Shown: positions 6,821 through 14,544, counted from the stretch's first letter. The stretch is DNA of 14,807 nt from Clostridia bacterium (GCA_029010655.1 JAQXKW010000255.1:1-14807), one strand, 5' to 3'. Notes: generated from the letters alone by a model not told the origin. Numbers and translations are program-made.

Positions 6821-9691
6821 TTACTTCCCTCCTTTATCCGCATCGTTATTCACACCAAAGCTGTTCTTGACAACGGCGCTGAAGCTGTTATGCCACTGAT
6901 CCGTTTTGCTTAAATTTTTGCATATGATTTCCGCCGTGTTTCTTTCTTTTGAAAGGACTGCGGTATTCCCTTCGGGGAATTCGGCGTCATATCGCCAGCT
7001 CCAATTCCCGTCCTCCTCGACCGTGTAGTTTCCTACGGGCAATTCGCAGACTGTTACGGAGGATCCGCCGTTTGCCGTCACCTGCGTATAGGCCGTTCCG
7101 TCCTTATAAATTCGGAACAGATAGGGCTCGTCGCTCTTACCGCCGTTTTTTGTAACGGTCAGAGTGCACGTTTTTACATGAACCAGAAAGGTTTCGGACG
7201 CAGGCTCAAAACCGCACTCATCGTCGCAGGGCGTATGCTCCCATACGGTATACTCCGTTATGTCCGTCTCGCCGATTTTCGCGGTGACGCATACTGGAAA
7301 GTCCTGTTTTACAGCGATTTTTCCGTCTTTAACGGCATTTTCTTCTGCGGTATATTCAAGGGTTAAGACAGGCTTTCTGCCAAACATCTGTACGTCATCG
7401 GACAAGGTGTTCCCGTGCTTCCAAGTCTCGGAAACGAGGTTTTCGCCGTAGCTGTCGGGTGCTGTATCGCCGTAATATTCTACGCTGTCCTTAAAGTTCA
7501 GTACAGGCGAGAAAACATAAACATTGGCAAAAGCGCTTTCAGTTATTCCGTCAGCAGAATTAATGTCTCCGCAGTCTGCTCCGTTGCCGTTATAAACAGG
7601 CGAAACGGAAATGTTGATTTCGATGTTTTCCGTATCAGCCGTATTGCCGACGGAAAGGCTTTCATCGGCAAAGCGTACATCTCCCATGCTAACATATGCT
7701 GTTTGCCACGGCTCTGTTTCCGTAGTCTTAATGTTTATAAGCTCAGCCGGGCTCGGTATTTCTCCGCCGAGGTATATATTCTTATCGACCCCCGCACAGA
7801 CGGGCGCCTTTATTGGCACATTTACATTGGGCACACGGAAAAGTCCTGTGGGCTCTGTTTCAAAAATATCCGCATAAATGCCGGAGCCGTCTCCGTTTGT
7901 AGGTACATTGTTGCCGCCAAAAAAGCCTTCTCTTACCGACACCGTAAAGGAAACAACTATCTTTCTGCCTCGGAAATCCCCTGCCAAGGTGTCGTCCGTT
8001 TCGCATCTCCCCGTTTCGGAAACATAATTCGCCTGAAAATCAAAGCCTGACACAGAGACCGTACGGGTTTCAGGCTCTAAAACGACTGATGAATCCTCAA
8101 GAACCGTTCCGTTTTCCGACCAAAGGGGCTCTCCGTTTTCATATCCTTCACAGTCATATGTCACAACCTCAATATCGCTTCCGTTTTCGGGCAGGCAGAA
8201 GTATTCCGTAACTTCGTCCTGAATAACGGTTTCTCTGCCCAGAGCCAGTGTTTGAGCACCTATCTGCTTATCTATTGATTCAAAGATTTCATTAAGAGCC
8301 TCTGCGTCGTCTGCGGAAAGATAATAGCTCTCCCCCTCCTTCAAATCGGGGTTGGGGTAGCCTGACACATAGCCTCTCTGATAGCCTGACGTAACATAGC
8401 GAGCATCGGGGTAGTTCGAGGAAATCCCATGCATCAGCGTATTGTTATCGTTAATATTCCCCTTATGCGAGCTGAGACTGCCGTCAGCTCCCTCAAAAAT
8501 TCCGATAGTATAAACGGTGGCGTTGCAGTCATGCTTTATGGAATACGCCTTATTGACAACCCCTGAGCGGCTGCTGTTAGTTTCGCCGTCTGTAAACAGC
8601 ACCACAACCTTGTTGCGGTCTTCGTCCTTTTTTGTGTCGTTCTCTAAAATGCTGCTCGCCATATCCAAGCCGTCAAGGGTATATGTTCCGCCGTGTGCGG
8701 TAAGGGCTGAAATCGCATTTGCCACGCTTTGCCGTCCGCTCTCCACGCTTACGTCCTGAAGTGCGTTTTCATACTGCGCCGCAGTAATACTTCCGTACTG
8801 AACACCGTTATGGGCTTTGGAGTCGGGATAATAGCTTGTGTTGCTGTCCTTTATAGGGTTGGTCTCGGATATTTCAATCCCTGTCAACAGCTCCGTATTT
8901 GAAAAGCCGTCGGAGCTGAATCCAACAACTGCGATTCTGTTGTTCACATCATCGTCTGTCCCCGCTGTTTCGTCAGGTCCCTTGGCTTTGTTCTCAACGC
9001 TTTCAACAAAACCGTTCAGCGCCTGTGTAAGTGCGTCAAGACGCTTCTGAGTTGATTCGCTACGGGTAAAAAACTGAGAGTGCGAATTATCGGAATCGTC
9101 AACCGACGTCATCGGCACATATTCGTTACCCTTATAGTGTCCGAAAAAGCTGTAACAGCCGTCTGTCCACCCGTTACAGTAAGAACAGTATTCTACCTCA
9201 ATATATTCGCCGTCATCCTGCACATAATAGCTCATGTTGGTGCTGAGCGAATATACGGGAGTGTACTGATAGGATTTCATGTCGTAGCCCATACTGCCCG
9301 ACTGGTCAATAACGAGCACTATGTCAAGGGGCTTTGTTGTGTGCTGAACGGTAACATTGCCCGTGGTGTATGCCTCCAGCATAATCCGGTAACCGTCGGT
9401 GTCCTGCGACACGGTTTTATTCATAACAAGCCCGTCTGGCGAGCTTGTTTCGGGAAAAGCAGGCGGGTCGGGCGGAGCCTGAGCCGCCGCCATACGGCGT
9501 GCGGCGAAATGTACGGCGCATTCTGCGCTTTCGGGAATATATGCCGCATTCGTAAAGTTCACAGCCCCCAAGGCTTCGTCCGCCGTTTCCCCGTCGGCTG
9601 TGTACCCGTACGCTGTTCCCACCGAGACAAGCGGAAGGAGCATTACAACAGTCAACAGTAAAGAGACTGTTTTCAGTCCGATTATTCTCAT
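6821..9691 (-). CDS. Large secreted von Willebrand factor A protein, candidate fibre-tip adhesin
   Basis: This 956-residue protein has a Sec signal peptide (1 to about 29). A VWA domain spans about 121-475, with the metal-site motif D-x-S-x-S as DQSGSM at 129-134, a threonine-containing GGTYT at 334-338, and TDGE at 367-370. The first loop of the domain carries an insert of about 70 residues with CSYC (169-172) and C179, which could be a disulphide or metal knot. Beta-rich modules follow, and the last of about 110 residues (from 842) looks like a SpaA/Cna-B prealbumin-like fold with LPVGNYTVEEDG (884-895). There is no LPXTG motif and no C-terminal membrane segment, so the protein must be released or held by partners. 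ATG 9691 has AAGGAG upstream and lies 12 bases after the preceding subunit gene. VWA proteins with this layout serve as tip adhesins of pili; that role here is inference. Confidence 0.88.
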   Translation of the reverse strand: MRIIGLKTVSLLLTVVMLLPLVSVGTAYGYTADGETADEALGAVNFTNAAYIPESAECAVHFAARRMAAAQAPPDPPAFPETSSPDGLVMNKTVSQDTDGYRIMLEAYTTGNVTVQHTTKPLDIVLVIDQSGSMGYDMKSYQYTPVYSLSTNMSYYVQDDGEYIEVEYCSYCNGWTDGCYSFFGHYKGNEYVPMTSVDDSDNSHSQFFTRSESTQKRLDALTQALNGFVESVENKAKGPDETAGTDDDVNNRIAVVGFSSDGFSNTELLTGIEISETNPIKDSNTSYYPDSKAHNGVQYGSITAAQYENALQDVSVESGRQSVANAISALTAHGGTYTLDGLDMASSILENDTKKDEDRNKVVVLFTDGETNSSRSGVVNKAYSIKHDCNATVYTIGIFEGADGSLSSHKGNINDNNTLMHGISSNYPDARYVTSGYQRGYVSGYPNPDLKEGESYYLSADDAEALNEIFESIDKQIGAQTLALGRETVIQDEVTEYFCLPENGSDIEVVTYDCEGYENGEPLWSENGTVLEDSSVVLEPETRTVSVSGFDFQANYVSETGRCETDDTLAGDFRGRKIVVSFTVSVREGFFGGNNVPTNGDGSGIYADIFETEPTGLFRVPNVNVPIKAPVCAGVDKNIYLGGEIPSPAELINIKTTETEPWQTAYVSMGDVRFADESLSVGNTADTENIEINISVSPVYNGNGADCGDINSADGITESAFANVYVFSPVLNFKDSVEYYGDTAPDSYGENLVSETWKHGNTLSDDVQMFGRKPVLTLEYTAEENAVKDGKIAVKQDFPVCVTAKIGETDITEYTVWEHTPCDDECGFEPASETFLVHVKTCTLTVTKNGGKSDEPYLFRIYKDGTAYTQVTANGGSSVTVCELPVGNYTVEEDGNWSWRYDAEFPEGNTAVLSKERNTAEIICKNLSKTDQWHNSFSAVVKNSFGVNNDADKGGK

Positions 9692-9703
9692 ATGTGTTTC
9701 TCC

Positions 9704-10267
9704 TTACCGATTATCAGTCCAGCCGACCGCCGTGACAGGTGAGTCGCCGTTATTTGCCGACTGCACGCTGAACGCCTTAATATCAAGCTGTGCCGTGCTG
9801 TTCTGATAGAGATTCTTCATATCCTTTGAAAAGGTCACCTTTGTAAAGAGAGGCTCAGTTTCCCCGCCGCCCTCCAAAGCCATTCTGTAATACCAGTAAC
9901 CGTCCCGCTCTGTCCAGTACTCAGTATTGAAATCCATTTCAATAAGCGAGCCGCCGTTTTCGTCACCCTCGCCGCCTACCGGTACAATTTCTTTGTTTAC
10001 CGAAACACGGACATACTCCGGGCTATTCCCGGTATTTCTCACGGTAACGATTTTTGAAACCGAGGTATCGGGAACGACGCTAATTTTGTTTTCAAAGGGC
10101 ACTTTTTTCCTGTCCTTCAGCGAGTTTTCCAAAAGCTCGACCTTTATGTTTCCTGCCGTAATCACGTTTACGGCGGTGCCGTCCGTTGCAAAATATGAGA
10201 CGGTGCCATATGACAGCAATGCGCCGATAATTACTAAAAACGCACATAAAAGAGTCTTTCGTTTCAT
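9704..10267 (-). CDS. SipW-dependent TasA/camelysin-like subunit (fourth)
   Basis: This 187-residue secreted subunit has a basic MKRK start, one hydrophobic stretch and the signal end YGTVSYFATDG (20-30), followed by V-x-N-x-I-T-A-G-N-I (33-41). The conserved central motif is SKIVTVRNTGN (71-81). The C-terminal motif is AFSVQS (165-170) with W183. YWTERDGYWYYRMALEGG (117-134) is shared in outline with two other subunits. ATG 10267 has AAAGGAT upstream; an in-frame start at 10348 would add 27 residues before the signal peptide and is unlikely. The gene is separated from the upstream subunits by a structured 144-base gap and sits 12 bases before the VWA gene, so it belongs to the tip-and-anchor half of the operon. 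Confidence 0.84.
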   Translation of the reverse strand: MKRKTLLCAFLVIIGALLSYGTVSYFATDGTAVNVITAGNIKVELLENSLKDRKKVPFENKISVVPDTSVSKIVTVRNTGNSPEYVRVSVNKEIVPVGGEGDENGGSLIEMDFNTEYWTERDGYWYYRMALEGGGETEPLFTKVTFSKDMKNLYQNSTAQLDIKAFSVQSANNGDSPVTAVGWTDNR

Positions 10268-10411
10268 AAAAGATCCTTTCTTCTTTATTTTTCTGTTTAT
10301 GTAAAGCCTCAAAAGGCATAAACAAACGTCCTCACCGAAATAAGTCAAGGCGTCTGTTTATGCCCTTCCCACAGATGTGGGAAAGGCATTCGTTATTACA
10401 GCCGCCCGAAA
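10268..10411 (-). promoter_or_regulatory. Mid-operon structured region with two alternative stems
   Basis: This intercistronic gap can fold in two exclusive ways on the transcribed strand. Stem 1 pairs 10377-10389 with 10360-10372 (13 bp, four-base loop), right after the third subunit gene. Stem 2 pairs 10351-10365 with 10314-10328 (15 bp). They share bases 10360-10365. Every non-Watson-Crick position (10365/10384, 10325/10354 and 10314/10365) is A/C on the plus strand but G-U on the minus-strand RNA, which fits selection on the operon transcript. A direct copy of CTGTTTATG also occurs at 10293-10301. No strong promoter or long T run is seen. A role in attenuation or RNA processing between subunit and tip genes is inferred. 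Confidence 0.55.
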
Positions 10412-11026
10412 TCACTCGTTGGTGTATGACGCAAACGCCTCTTGAACAGTATTATAGGAATCCGCAGTCTGAATGGCATGTGCGGTAACCTCTATGGTAA
10501 AATCTTCGCCGATAGCCTCCATTTCATCGTTGTTAAATTCCGCAGGAACCGTAACAGAGCTGAAAAGCTCGCCTGTATTTTCCCCGGGCTTGCATATATT
10601 CTTATAATAGTAGGAATATGTAAGCGTATCCTTTTCCCCGTCAAGCTTCGGGGAGTCCTCTGTGATAAGCCAGCGGTCGGACCAGTCAGATTGCGACATG
10701 TCGAAAAGTTCGGAGGCCAAGTCAATTATACCGTGGGCTTTTGCCGCACTGAGAAATGCTTCTGCGTCCGAAATTGTTACATCCACACGGAGCCATGCGT
10801 CGTTTTCGCCCGTATTGGTAACTACCGGGTTCTTTGCATATTCAATACCCGGTGCAACAGCCTCGGGCTCTGTCCATTTATCCTCCGTAAGCTCAATTTC
10901 CACATTACCCAGCGTAAAGGTGTTGGTTTTTGCGTCACTGTCGGTAAAGTATGCAAGAGTACCTCCCGCAAGGACGGCAAGCGCCAAGCATGCCGCCGAA
11001 CAAATTGAAATCAGTTTTCTTTTCAC
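10412..11026 (-). CDS. SipW-dependent TasA/camelysin-like subunit (third)
   Basis: This 204-residue secreted subunit shows a textbook SipW-type signal: MKRK, a hydrophobic core, then GGTLAYFTDSDAKTNTFTLG (21-40), with cleavage expected near A25-Y26. The mature start gives NVEIEL. The central motif is YAKNPVVTNTGENDAWLRV (63-81) and the C-terminal motif is AHAIQTAD (182-189) followed by AF (197-198). It has a YSYYYKN segment (137-143) like the fourth and fifth subunits. The start codon is GTG at 11024-11026, with AAGGGAAG upstream. It follows the second subunit by 23 bases. TasA and camelysin relatives form amyloid-like or donor-strand protein fibres in the biofilm matrix of Bacillus; a fibre role here is by homology of pattern. 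Confidence 0.88.
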   Translation of the reverse strand: MKRKLISICSAACLALAVLAGGTLAYFTDSDAKTNTFTLGNVEIELTEDKWTEPEAVAPGIEYAKNPVVTNTGENDAWLRVDVTISDAEAFLSAAKAHGIIDLASELFDMSQSDWSDRWLITEDSPKLDGEKDTLTYSYYYKNICKPGENTGELFSSVTVPAEFNNDEMEAIGEDFTIEVTAHAIQTADSYNTVQEAFASYTNE

Positions 11027-11049
11027 CGTTTTTCTTCCCTTCTCAGATA

Positions 11050-11646
11050 TTAATCAATTATAAGATTCCATGCGCCGAGAGCGTCTGTGCCGTCGGGCAG
11101 ATTGTCGCTTTGTATTGCATAGGCGGTAAAGGTCAGCGTGGGATATGTATTCTCCGTAAGAGATACAAGCTGTTCCTTTGTTACGCTTGTTTTCACCGTC
11201 ACCGTGTCGTCACTGATAACGGGAAAGCTCATTCCCGCTTTTGCGGTCTGCTCGTCAACAGAACGGTAATAAACGCCTGTAACGCCTTCTAAGGGCGTCC
11301 AGCCCCCGTCAGTCTCAAAGCTCATAAAATCATCGAAATTTGCAGAATTTTCAGCCTTTACAAACAGCCAGCAAGCCTCGCTTCCGGCATTAACCGTAAC
11401 TTTAGGGTCTTTGGAAAGCTCGGCGCCGGGCACCATTTTATAAGTGCTGTTTTTGATTTCTCCGTCACTGTCCGTGTTTTTTAGCACTGTGCCCACAGTT
11501 TCCGACATGGAAATATCAACATCCCCCACAGTAAAGGTGTTTTGAACCTTCTCCGTTTTGTCCTTCAGCCAAGCAACCGTCGTCCCTGCGGCAATGCCCA
11601 AAAGCAAAGCCGCACAAACGGAGTATATAATCAGTTTTTTCTTCAT
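11050..11646 (-). CDS. SipW-dependent TasA/camelysin-like subunit (second)
   Basis: This 198-residue secreted subunit has an MKKK start, a hydrophobic core and a signal end GTTVAWLKDKTEKVQNTFTV (21-40), leading into GDVDISM. The central motif is VPGAELSKDPKVTVNAGSEA (72-91) followed by CWLFVKAEN (92-100), very close to the first subunit's LPGHSYVKDPTVHVGANSED, then CWIFVK. The C-terminal motif is AYAIQSDN (175-182) with GAW at 191-193. The first and second subunits are thus the closest pair and probably arose by duplication. ATG 11646 has AAGGAG upstream. It lies 39 bases after the first subunit and 23 before the third. The single mature cysteine C92 is shared with the first subunit. Confidence 0.88.
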   Translation of the reverse strand: MKKKLIIYSVCAALLLGIAAGTTVAWLKDKTEKVQNTFTVGDVDISMSETVGTVLKNTDSDGEIKNSTYKMVPGAELSKDPKVTVNAGSEACWLFVKAENSANFDDFMSFETDGGWTPLEGVTGVYYRSVDEQTAKAGMSFPVISDDTVTVKTSVTKEQLVSLTENTYPTLTFTAYAIQSDNLPDGTDALGAWNLIID

Positions 11647-11685
11647 AAATACGTCTCCTTCAGGCTTTTTGCGCCGTTTCTGTAA

Positions 11686-12261
11686 TTATCCCAAAAATGC
11701 GGCGGACTGCCATGCGGCTTCAGCGGTAGAAAAGCCGTCTGCCTGAACCGCATAGGCAATAACCTCTATTTTTGCGTTTGCATAGCCGGAAACCTCGGCG
11801 TCACCTTTGAGAGTAAAGCTCTCAAATACTGTTATATTATCGCCTGCGGAAACTGTTTCCCGGTAAGCGTAAACATTGTTCGTAGAATCAATCAGCGTCC
11901 AGCCGTTGCCTGTCATCTGCGCCTCAATGCTCGTGTCTGCAACTATGGACTTAAGTCCGTTGTCAAGCTTTACGAATATCCAGCAATCCTCGCTGTTAGC
12001 GCCCACATGAACGGTAGGATCCTTCACATAGGAGTGACCGGGAAGCAAATGATATGTATTTGCTTTCACACGGCTGTTGGATTTCACGGTGCCATCGGGA
12101 TTCACCTCGGCCTCGTCCAGAGTAATGTTCACACTACCCACGGTGAAGGTGTTGGTTACAGTATCTTTTCCGGTTAAATATGCTATGGTGCCAAACACAG
12201 AGACGGCAACCAGCAGAACCGCACATAGAGCTGTAACCAGTACTTTTGCTTTTGTTTTCAT
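11686..12261 (-). CDS. SipW-dependent TasA/camelysin-like subunit (first)
   Basis: This 191-residue secreted subunit begins MKTKAK, has a hydrophobic core at 7-23, and the signal end FGTIAYLTGKDTVTNTFTVG (23-42). The central motif is LPGHSYVKDPTVHVGANSED (73-92) followed by CWIFVK (93-98). The C-terminal motif is AYAVQADGF (169-177) with AAW at 182-184. ATG 12261 is used because a perfect AGGAGG site precedes it and the signal peptide begins there; the frame stays open to 12321 but that would add 20 unlikely residues. As the first gene after the signal peptidase, with the best ribosome binding site of the set, it may be the most abundant fibre subunit. That abundance is inferred. Confidence 0.88.
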   Translation of the reverse strand: MKTKAKVLVTALCAVLLVAVSVFGTIAYLTGKDTVTNTFTVGSVNITLDEAEVNPDGTVKSNSRVKANTYHLLPGHSYVKDPTVHVGANSEDCWIFVKLDNGLKSIVADTSIEAQMTGNGWTLIDSTNNVYAYRETVSAGDNITVFESFTLKGDAEVSGYANAKIEVIAYAVQADGFSTAEAAWQSAAFLG

Positions 12262-12322
12262 AAGAAAACCTCCTGAAAATATGTTGAAAAATATATTGGC
12301 AGCCTTTCGGCGTAACCACAAC

Positions 12323-12856
12323 TCAGCTTTCCGGACATTTCCGGCTATTTTCTGCCTTTTTCTTTCCGAAATCCGGCCAAAAGCCCACAGCCAAAAGTAT
12401 AACTGCGGCGGAGATTACAAAATACACCCCAGGCGGATTTTGTATGTAAACCGAAATATAACCCAGATACGGAATGTTAAAGACAGGCTTTCCCATAATA
12501 TTCTGTGCGTGAACGAGACCGCCGTCCTCATCTTTGTTAGCGATTCCCTTTGTCTTAAACCGAAGCACCGAGGGATCGTCCCCGTCGGGTACAACGGCAA
12601 CAATTCGGTGGGTTGCCGCCGTATCGCTGTCAAGTAAAAAGGTTATATCGTCTCCCACCTTCAGTTCTGCCGGGTCAACCTTTTTAACATACAACAGCGA
12701 CCCAACGGGATATTCCGGCTCCATACTGCCGGAAAGGACCGCATAGGGCGTAAGCCCTAAAATTCTAATTCCCGCAAGCAAAGCCGCCGTCAAAACCGTT
12801 ATTGCAAGCAGTACGGTAGCCGCAATGCTTCGCACTTTTATAATGGCTCTTATCAT
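12323..12856 (-). CDS. sipW: SipW-type signal peptidase I
   Basis: This 177-residue membrane protease has an N-terminal membrane segment (about 10-30), the catalytic serine in LSGSMEP (41-47, Ser44), and a second catalytic block, ATHRIV, at 81-86. There a histidine (His83) stands where ordinary bacterial signal peptidases have lysine. That Ser-His arrangement is the hallmark of SipW and of the eukaryotic and archaeal ER-type family. A KGIANKDEDG block (103-112) follows, and a second membrane segment lies at about 143-160 before a basic cytoplasmic tail. In Bacillus, SipW is required to process TasA. As the first gene of the operon, directly before five proteins with SipW-type signals, it should process those. 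ATG 12856 has AGAAGG about ten bases upstream. The next gene starts 61 bases after its stop. Confidence 0.93.
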   Translation of the reverse strand: MIRAIIKVRSIAATVLLAITVLTAALLAGIRILGLTPYAVLSGSMEPEYPVGSLLYVKKVDPAELKVGDDITFLLDSDTAATHRIVAVVPDGDDPSVLRFKTKGIANKDEDGGLVHAQNIMGKPVFNIPYLGYISVYIQNPPGVYFVISAAVILLAVGFWPDFGKKKAENSRKCPES

Positions 12857-12985
12857 TCTTATGTACCTTCTTCTGCCAAACGGATGTTATATATAGGTTC
12901 ACAGTGAAATAAGCCATTCCCTCTTGCAAAGCTCATATAGCAAAATCCGCTCGGAATAATTACCAAATATTTCCTTTACGGAATT

Positions 12986-13013
12986 ATTATACATTGTTTT
13001 CAGAACTTGTAAA
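12986..13013 (-). promoter_or_regulatory. Promoter of the sipW-fibre operon and its leader
   Basis: On the minus strand TTTACA (13008-13013), a 16-base spacer and a perfect TATAAT (12986-12991) form a good sigma-A promoter about 130 bases upstream of sipW. An inverted repeat, AATTATT at 12982-12988 with AATAATT at about 12955-12961, overlaps the -10 box and start site and could be an operator. The rest of the 339-base gap (12857-13195) holds the leader, a 25-codon open frame (12859-12936) and two hairpins. No other gene is seen. Confidence 0.65.
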
Positions 13014-13049
13014 GAAGAACACATCGGGCAAAATCGCCCGCATATAACA

Positions 13050-13077
13050 AAAACAGCCGCTATTTTGCGGCTGTTTT
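13050..13077 (-). terminator. Intrinsic terminator after the XRE regulator
   Basis: An 11-bp perfect stem AAAACAGCCGC / GCGGCTGTTTT (13050-13060 with 13067-13077) encloses a six-base A/T loop. On the minus strand the stem continues into GTTTTTGTT, a good T run. It lies about 120 bases downstream of the XRE gene and upstream of the fibre-operon promoter, so it insulates the two units. A second small hairpin, CGGGC/GCCCG at 13025-13040, follows it. Confidence 0.85.
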
Positions 13078-13195
13078 GATAAAAACCGGGGATTTTTCAA
13101 ATATTCACACATATTATGTAGGAGTTTGCGATATTATTTATTTCCCGAAATACTGCGTCTCGTGATATTTTTAATGAAAACTTTTTGCGAATTCC

Positions 13196-14416
13196 TTATA
13201 AACCATCAATTACCGTTTCACGGTCGTATTTTCCCATGTACTTTTTATACCTTTCGTGGCGTGTGACAGGGTTATCCTCCGAGCCGCACTCCTCCCAACA
13301 GGCAATAATATACCACATATTCTGTTCCCTTGTGTTTTTCAGTCTCATTGTTATTTCGTCTTTGCCTATATCAGATCTGTTCTCACAATCGTAAAATTCC
13401 GTGTTTTCTGAACAGTTCAGAAGATTTGCCTTTACGCTGTTAAAATTCTCAATAGAAGCATCTACGACTTTTTCCACATAATCAAGGCACCTTTCCACGT
13501 CGCCGTCTCTGATATATTCCTTCGCAAGGAGCATGTTGAAGCTGCACTTAACTTCGGAAAGATGGAAGGGATCAACAGTAGGTTCTGCCGCTTTGAATAT
13601 CTCACTTGCTGCCTCGTATATTTTTACGGCGCTTTCACGTCTGGGTTTGCCGAAAACCGAATATGCTCTCCCCAAGGCATACAAAGCGTCGTAAACGTTG
13701 TAAAGGCTCATACCGTAAATGCGCTTTGCAAGCTTTATCTTTTCTTCTTTGTCTTCCTCATTGTTTCTAATATCCGCAATACTAAATTTCATTTTGAGCT
13801 TGTCCTCTTCCTCCAAATCCTCTGTCAGAAGGTCCGCCTGCTCATAATCGCCCATGTGACAGTACAGCCTGATGAGCATTCTTTTTGCCATAGTTTTAGA
13901 ACTCAATCTGGGGTCGTAATTCAGCACGTTGTGGAGCTTGCGCTCCGTATCATTAAATATGCTTGTAACTTCTTTTTCCTTCAGCGAGAGCCGATGAAAC
14001 CGCAGAGCAAGCTCCAAGGCTTCCGTACCCAAAGATGAGCATGTCAAAAGCAGGTCGTAATTTGTAGGATAACGCTTTGCAAGCTCACGGCACTTGTTGT
14101 ATCTCTCATATGTAATTTTTTCATACGGTTCATCACTGTTGAAATCGTTCCATGCGGTATGCATGTACTTTTTATTTGTTTCCTCGCCAAAAGCGCTGAT
14201 TTCTTCACTTTCGGAAATATTCATTCCGAGAATCAAATCGGTTGTTACACCGAGAGCCTTTGCAAGTGGAACTATCTGCACAATATCAGGCATGCCTGTA
14301 TCGCACTCCCACCGTGACACCGTCTGAACAACGACGCCCATCATATCGGCAAGCTCTACCTGGGATAAGCCCTTTAACTTTCTTAACGCTCTTATTCTTT
14401 CACCAAACGAATTCAT
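13196..14416 (-). CDS. XRE-family transcriptional regulator with long TPR-like C-terminus
   Basis: This 406-residue cytoplasmic regulator carries an N-terminal Cro/C1-type helix-turn-helix (about 4-62). It contains LSQVELADMMG at 17-27 and the recognition helix QTVSRWE at 31-37. The remaining 340 or so residues are helical with repeated A/L/Y patterns, consistent with TPR-like repeats. These in Firmicutes regulators often bind a peptide or a partner protein. ATG 14416 is chosen because the fold begins right after it (MNSFGERIRALRK); the frame is open to 14476 but those 20 residues have no family support. The ribosome binding site is weak (GAGAG). A TATACT-like -10 box is at 14450-14455, without a convincing -35. 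It is encoded just upstream of the fibre operon on the same strand, so it may control that operon, but a terminator separates them and this is inference. Confidence 0.88.
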   Translation of the reverse strand: MNSFGERIRALRKLKGLSQVELADMMGVVVQTVSRWECDTGMPDIVQIVPLAKALGVTTDLILGMNISESEEISAFGEETNKKYMHTAWNDFNSDEPYEKITYERYNKCRELAKRYPTNYDLLLTCSSLGTEALELALRFHRLSLKEKEVTSIFNDTERKLHNVLNYDPRLSSKTMAKRMLIRLYCHMGDYEQADLLTEDLEEEDKLKMKFSIADIRNNEEDKEEKIKLAKRIYGMSLYNVYDALYALGRAYSVFGKPRRESAVKIYEAASEIFKAAEPTVDPFHLSEVKCSFNMLLAKEYIRDGDVERCLDYVEKVVDASIENFNSVKANLLNCSENTEFYDCENRSDIGKDEITMRLKNTREQNMWYIIACWEECGSEDNPVTRHERYKKYMGKYDRETVIDGL

Positions 14417-14544
14417 ATTATTACACACTCTCTTTTTAGTATTCTTTACAGTATAATCATAACATGTCAGGCACAAAATTGGAATAGCATTATTTGAGAT
14501 ATTTTTACATTATGTGTTAAGTAAGGTTTTGAAAATGAAAACTA

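Noticed and set aside
6821..7160. Sortase anchor on the VWA protein
   Set aside because: The C-terminus ends in NNDADKGGK with no LPXTG-like motif, no hydrophobic segment and no truncation sign, since a proper stop is followed two bases later by the next gene.
7415..8050. Plus-strand 211-residue open frame inside the VWA gene
   Set aside because: It is the antisense shadow of a well-supported 956-residue gene with signal peptide and VWA motifs. The shadow has no ribosome binding site and no domain pattern.
10325..10360. Separate promoter for the fourth subunit gene (TTGACT on the minus strand)
   Set aside because: A TTGACT is present but no acceptable -10 box lies 16-18 bases after it, so I do not call a promoter.
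12077..12637. Plus-strand 186-residue open frame over the first subunit and sipW
   Set aside because: It is antisense to two genes with clear motifs and ribosome binding sites, with composition typical of a shadow frame.
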